From a virus, in IMG/VR virus record IMGVR_UViG_3300009161_000033, positions 1-64,000 of that record: 64,000 nt of DNA; one strand, given 5' to 3'. The notes below the pieces were generated by a model. The model saw only the letters and a program-made list of their open reading frames with translations. It was not told the origin of the DNA and ran no database searches. The translations under genes and the position numbers were made by a program. Of the stretch, positions 59,993 through 64,000 are shown in pieces (the first letter of the stretch is position 1; each line of letters starts with the position of its first letter).

Positions 59993-62900
59993 TGGCGGTT
60001 AAAAAATATACTTGTCCACCACAATCAGCAACAGGTGCTGGTACATTCTCTGACAACTTAGTTGGACTACAACTTGTTGCGGGAGGAGGTCTTACGCAAG
60101 GAAATTTTAATTTTATAACGTCAACTAATGAAAAAACTAATAGAACTTTTAGTACAGGTACTTTTTCGGACCCTATTAATTTAGATTCATTAGGGATTAA
60201 TAGTATTAATCAATCAAAATCAATTGTTGAGAATAATTTTAAAGTTTACCCTAACTTTGACTTAAGTCAGGTTACTAACTTCACAATGTATGGGTCAATG
60301 AGTAAAAGGATGTCAGCATCTATTACAACAATCATTAGTTATTTCCCTGCAGGTATTGAATCTACATACATGGGGTCTAATTATGTTTCAGGTCCTACTG
60401 CGGTTAATATTGTTTATAATATCACTGATGATGAAACTAGTTTTGATTTAGACGTAACAAGATTACGTAATCCATTTGATGTTGATTTTACAACTAACTC
60501 AACAAGAAATTTACAATTAAAGGAAGTACAAGTTTCACCATTAAGAGACATGACACTTCAATATACAAAATACTCATTATATTTTAAAGGTGACGGGTAT
60601 AACGTCACAGGTATTGTCCCAACTACGGGATTAACTAACGGAACATTAAAAGTATATGTTACTGGAAACCCATTCTCAGGTGAACCCATCACTAATGAAA
60701 ACTTGGTCATTAGACCAAATGACATGGAGGTTAATAAAGTATTTAACGAAGAACTTGATGAGGTTGAAAATTTCTTATTAAACCGAAACGTTACTCCTAA
60801 ATACACATCGGTATTTAAAGTTCCGAGAGAAAATGAGGACGGTACTTATTATATACAAAATTTGAATACCACATGGCCATTATATGGTAGTTGGAATATT
60901 GACATTGTTACTAAAGCGTTCTCAAGTTATTTGACAATTATTAACGATGTAAGTGATTCTTTTGATTTATATAAAACAAATTTAGTTTCTAGATTTTTAA
61001 CAACGGGGGCTTTTAAAGAGTTTGATACTTCGGAACATAAAGTTGAAAAGGTATTACAAGTTTACGGTAAAAGTTTTGATGATATTAAAAAATATATCAC
61101 CGCATTATCATTCATGACCTCGGTTAATTATAATGTTGGTAATGACATACCATCACAATTACTTAAAAATTTGGCACAAACTCTTGGATGGGCCACAAAC
61201 ATTTCACCAATATCTGAAACTGAATTATTAAATTCTGTGTTTGGGGAGAAAAATAGTAACACATCGGTTTACCCTGGAGTATCTCAAGAACAAACACCCG
61301 ACTCATTAAATTACCAATACTATAGAAATTTAATATTAAACTCTGCTTATCTATTTAAATCTAAAGGAACAAGAAAATCTATTGAAATTTTATTAAGATT
61401 GATTGGTGCTCCCGAAGCATTAATTGAATTTAATGAACATGTTTATTTGGCAGACCAAAAAATTAATTTAAATCAATTTAATACTCAATTTGCTCAAATC
61501 TCAGGTGGTACATATGTCCAACAGATACCTATTTTGGATTCTACAGACATATACTCTATCTTTGGTTTACCATATACTGGATTCACAACAACTAGTGATA
61601 TACAAGATGTTAACATCACCATAGATGAATACCCAATGGATAGTTATGGGTTTCCCATGACACCGACTAATTCAGAAAGTTACTTTTTCCAAATGGGTAG
61701 TGGATGGTTTGAACAAACACCACAACACAGAGCTCCTGAACAAGTTGATTTAACAAATAGTATTTTTGTAGGTAATAACCCTAATTATCAAACAGTTTTA
61801 ATGCCATATTCTTATGGTCAAGAATATCTAAATAGATACCGAAAATTCCCATTTATGAATTTAGGTTACCAATTAACAAAAGCGATTGATAATAATAAAA
61901 GTTGGGTTGATAATGAAGTAGGTATTAGAAGTAATCTTGATGGTAATTTTAATGCCAGATATTATACCTCAGATGAACGTTTAGTCTTGAACGTTAAAAA
62001 TGTGGATTTGTTTATGAATCCTGCTCAAGGTATCGCTTATGACATATGGTATATGTCACAACAATATAATTACCCAATACCTAATGAAGGATTAAATTAC
62101 GTTACCCCAACATATTGTGACCCAAAACCGTATTCACCATATCCAAGTATAGGAGGTGTGGATTGGACTGAAATTAACCCACAACCAAAAAGAAAAACTT
62201 TCTTTGAGTTTGCTCAAACGTTTTGGTTGAATACTATCAATGTTAGAAACAGACAATTCTCATCTAACGGAAAGACAGGGGGATACCCAACATTGGAGTC
62301 TATTTTTTGGAGATACTTACAATCAGACGAAACAATCGGGATACCAAATGACAATTTCACATATAAAACTATGATGGAATATGTTAACGGTTTAGGTGAT
62401 TATTGGATTAGATTAATTGAACAAATGGTTCCAGCAACCACTATTTGGAATACAGGTGTTAAACTTGAAAACTCAATTTTTCATAGACAAAAATTTGTTT
62501 GGAGAAGACAAGAGGGTTGTCAATTAATTAAAGTTCCATGTAAACCATGTTCAATAATATCAAATCTATTTGATTATGATTGTCCGTTAGAGTCGGTTGA
62601 ATGTCCTATTTATCCATGGACCAATAACCCAACGATTCAGGATTTTGGAGGTGTGTTAGGTCAATTATTAACTAATTATTTAACCGCTAATAGTTATAGT
62701 TTAAATGATTGTGATTTTAACGGAATGACAACCGAATGGTTTGTTGACTTACAGTTAAATGATTATAGTGTGGTGAGGTATTCATTCTTTAATGGGATTG
62801 GATATAGTAGTCCTATTTATAGTACACCAACAACTTCACAATGGAATTCGGGTCTTTTAATTGCTTTGAACAGTTTAGAAGATAATGGTTATGGTTATTA

Positions 62901-63012
62901 TTTAACAAATACCAACACAGTTATTGTATACAACCAATCATGTTCACAATTAACTAATGGTATTAATTTTAAACTGAATGTTGGAATAAACTTTAAAATC
63001 TTATGTAGTTAA
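59992..63012 (+). CDS. Large tail/baseplate protein with P2 gpI-like region
   Basis: The protein has 1006 aa. The N-terminal part is a beta domain. Around residues 440-485, YRNLILNSAYLFKSKGTRKS, then IEILLRLIGAPEALIEFNE resembles the phage tail protein I (P2 gpI) region, where F-x-SKGT is typical. Residues about 750-850 (KTFFEFAQTFWLNTINVRNR, then GDYWIRLIEQMVPATTIWNT) are characteristic, and a Cys-rich C-terminal section (CKPCS, YDCPL, VECPIYPW) follows. It probably links the baseplate rim with the distal fibres. Its TAA overlaps the ATG of the SprB-repeat gene by 1 nt. Confidence 0.55.
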   Translation: MAVKKYTCPPQSATGAGTFSDNLVGLQLVAGGGLTQGNFNFITSTNEKTNRTFSTGTFSDPINLDSLGINSINQSKSIVENNFKVYPNFDLSQVTNFTMYGSMSKRMSASITTIISYFPAGIESTYMGSNYVSGPTAVNIVYNITDDETSFDLDVTRLRNPFDVDFTTNSTRNLQLKEVQVSPLRDMTLQYTKYSLYFKGDGYNVTGIVPTTGLTNGTLKVYVTGNPFSGEPITNENLVIRPNDMEVNKVFNEELDEVENFLLNRNVTPKYTSVFKVPRENEDGTYYIQNLNTTWPLYGSWNIDIVTKAFSSYLTIINDVSDSFDLYKTNLVSRFLTTGAFKEFDTSEHKVEKVLQVYGKSFDDIKKYITALSFMTSVNYNVGNDIPSQLLKNLAQTLGWATNISPISETELLNSVFGEKNSNTSVYPGVSQEQTPDSLNYQYYRNLILNSAYLFKSKGTRKSIEILLRLIGAPEALIEFNEHVYLADQKINLNQFNTQFAQISGGTYVQQIPILDSTDIYSIFGLPYTGFTTTSDIQDVNITIDEYPMDSYGFPMTPTNSESYFFQMGSGWFEQTPQHRAPEQVDLTNSIFVGNNPNYQTVLMPYSYGQEYLNRYRKFPFMNLGYQLTKAIDNNKSWVDNEVGIRSNLDGNFNARYYTSDERLVLNVKNVDLFMNPAQGIAYDIWYMSQQYNYPIPNEGLNYVTPTYCDPKPYSPYPSIGGVDWTEINPQPKRKTFFEFAQTFWLNTINVRNRQFSSNGKTGGYPTLESIFWRYLQSDETIGIPNDNFTYKTMMEYVNGLGDYWIRLIEQMVPATTIWNTGVKLENSIFHRQKFVWRRQEGCQLIKVPCKPCSIISNLFDYDCPLESVECPIYPWTNNPTIQDFGGVLGQLLTNYLTANSYSLNDCDFNGMTTEWFVDLQLNDYSVVRYSFFNGIGYSSPIYSTPTTSQWNSGLLIALNSLEDNGYGYYLTNTNTVIVYNQSCSQLTNGINFKLNVGINFKILCS

Positions 63013-64000
63013 TGTCTTGTTTATTGACTTATACAAATAGTATAACAGGTGACTGTTTAAATGATTTATCGGGTGCGTTTAGCATTGATATTGCAGGTAG
63101 TGCTCCTGATTACAGTATTGAATGGATTAGTCCTTTTATAGGAACCATCTTTTTGGGACCTGGAGTTAGTAATTATACTCAAACAGGGTTATCAGGTGGG
63201 ACATACTCGTTCAACATCATTGATAGTTGTTCCCCGACAAATACGACATTAGCGGTGAACGTAAATATTTCCACAGGGACTTGTGTGAGTATTACAAGTG
63301 AGACAAATACTGTATGTGGTTTAAATAACGGAGCCTTAACTGCTACTACAACCAACATGTATTCCGAAGCTAAATTTTATTTATATGAATATAGTTCAGG
63401 TTATATAACTTCAGGAACAAGTTTTACAGAATCTTATAGTTTTGGTTCTTTATCAGGAGGAACATATTATGTGATTGCGGATGACGGAGGAGGATGTACG
63501 GGTAAATCTGAGACATGTATTATTAAAGAATCAAGTCCTCTTGAAATTGGTTTATATGTTATTAATGATGCGGGATGTGCCGTTAATTCAGGTGCTATTT
63601 ATATCACAGGATTAACAGGTGTACCACCTTACACTTATTTATGGAGTAACGGTGGAACATTACAATCAATAACGGGTTTAACTGCTGGACCTTATAGTGT
63701 TACTGTTACAGATAGTTCGGGGTGTGCTCAAAGTAGTGGTGTTACAGTTAATACAGTACCCCCCATTGGATTAGGTGCGTTTACTGTTGTAACTCCAAGT
63801 TGTTTCGCTTCTGACGGTGAAGTAACCGTGACAATAACAGGTGGGACTGCTCCGTTTTATTATTCAGGTTCAAATGGAACAGTTGCGGTTAGTTTTGCAA
63901 CTTCTTATACTTTTGTTGGTGTTCCTGCAGGAATGTTTTCAGTACATGTAACTGACTCGGGATTATGTAGTTTTACTTCGTCAACAACTTTATTAACACC
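63012..64000 (+). CDS. SprB-repeat tail fibre/adhesin, 3' truncated
   Basis: The ORF is open from the ATG at 63012 to the window edge, with 329 complete codons visible. It contains repeated Cys-flanked beta modules; residues about 205-245 read PPYTYLWSNGG, then GLTAGPYSVTVTDSSGC, the signature of SprB repeats from Bacteroidota adhesins. Other modules (LSGGTYSFNIIDSC; LSGGTYYVIADDGGGC) are degenerate copies. It is the last gene of the tail operon, so it is likely the distal fibre that recognises the host. It overlaps the previous stop by 1 nt (TAATG). The rest lies outside the window. Confidence 0.75.
   Translation, partial: MSCLLTYTNSITGDCLNDLSGAFSIDIAGSAPDYSIEWISPFIGTIFLGPGVSNYTQTGLSGGTYSFNIIDSCSPTNTTLAVNVNISTGTCVSITSETNTVCGLNNGALTATTTNMYSEAKFYLYEYSSGYITSGTSFTESYSFGSLSGGTYYVIADDGGGCTGKSETCIIKESSPLEIGLYVINDAGCAVNSGAIYITGLTGVPPYTYLWSNGGTLQSITGLTAGPYSVTVTDSSGCAQSSGVTVNTVPPIGLGAFTVVTPSCFASDGEVTVTITGGTAPFYYSGSNGTVAVSFATSYTFVGVPAGMFSVHVTDSGLCSFTSSTTLLT

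Noticed and set aside
1-64000. CRISPR array, tRNA genes, integrase, IS element or attachment site
   Set aside because: No regularly spaced direct repeats, no gap large enough with a cloverleaf, and no transposase or recombinase signature was seen beyond UvsX.

Overview
The window is a nearly gap-free stretch of an AT-rich, T4-like contractile-tailed phage genome (or prophage or metagenomic contig). The call rests on a syntenic set of T4-type genes: family B DNA polymerase (gp43-like), gp32-like SSB, UvsX/RecA, RNase H/FEN-type nuclease, DnaB-like helicase (gp41), class Ia NrdB and NrdA, tail sheath (gp18), tail tube (gp19), gp26-like, a tape-measure-like protein, a gp53-like wedge protein, a gp27-like hub, gp25 and gp6. 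The host is probably a member of the Bacteroidota. SprB-like repeats and a PKD domain occur in virion proteins, translation starts are A-rich and lack Shine-Dalgarno sequences, and Thr/Pro-rich linkers are common. The host is an inference.

Layout. 1-936: end of a Thr-Pro-rich virion protein. 994-6484: five glycosyltransferase or methyltransferase genes plus one small accessory gene. 6532-6963: small unknown. 7068-9857: DNA polymerase, with a sigma70-like promoter and a leader hairpin. 9854-14678 (minus strand): small unknown, neck-like protein, an Mn-superoxide dismutase fused to a nuclease-like domain, and an SNF2 helicase. 14727-17122: gp14-like, two small genes with an ITE-type N-terminus, and gp15-like. 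17119-17283 (minus): a 54-aa ribbon-helix-helix gene with an operator-like triple repeat. 17407-37338: sheath, HAD phosphatase, tube, gp26-like gene with a probable +1 frameshift extension, tape measure, giant OmpA-domain baseplate protein, gp53-like, giant hub/lysozyme. 37399-38311: two small genes. 38406-46655: replication and nucleotide metabolism. 46723-64000: unknown ITE protein, gp25, gp6, a 1684-aa protein with membrane segments, then further baseplate and tail proteins, ending in a truncated SprB-repeat adhesin.

Regulation. The heptamer TATTTAT lies on the coding strand upstream of 16 gene starts on both strands, mostly structural genes. Its spacing to the start codon clusters at 4-5, 13-15 and 35-39 nt. 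It is the reverse complement of the core of the T4 late promoter. Polymerase and SSB instead have TTGA(N)-N17-TATACT promoters. Several strong hairpin terminators separate the blocks.

The most unusual items are the SOD-nuclease fusion, the shared ITE N-terminal tag on unrelated proteins, the TATTTAT element, the frameshifted gp26 extension, the membrane-spanning baseplate protein, and a GT60-like polypeptide glycosyltransferase next to mucin-like virion linkers.
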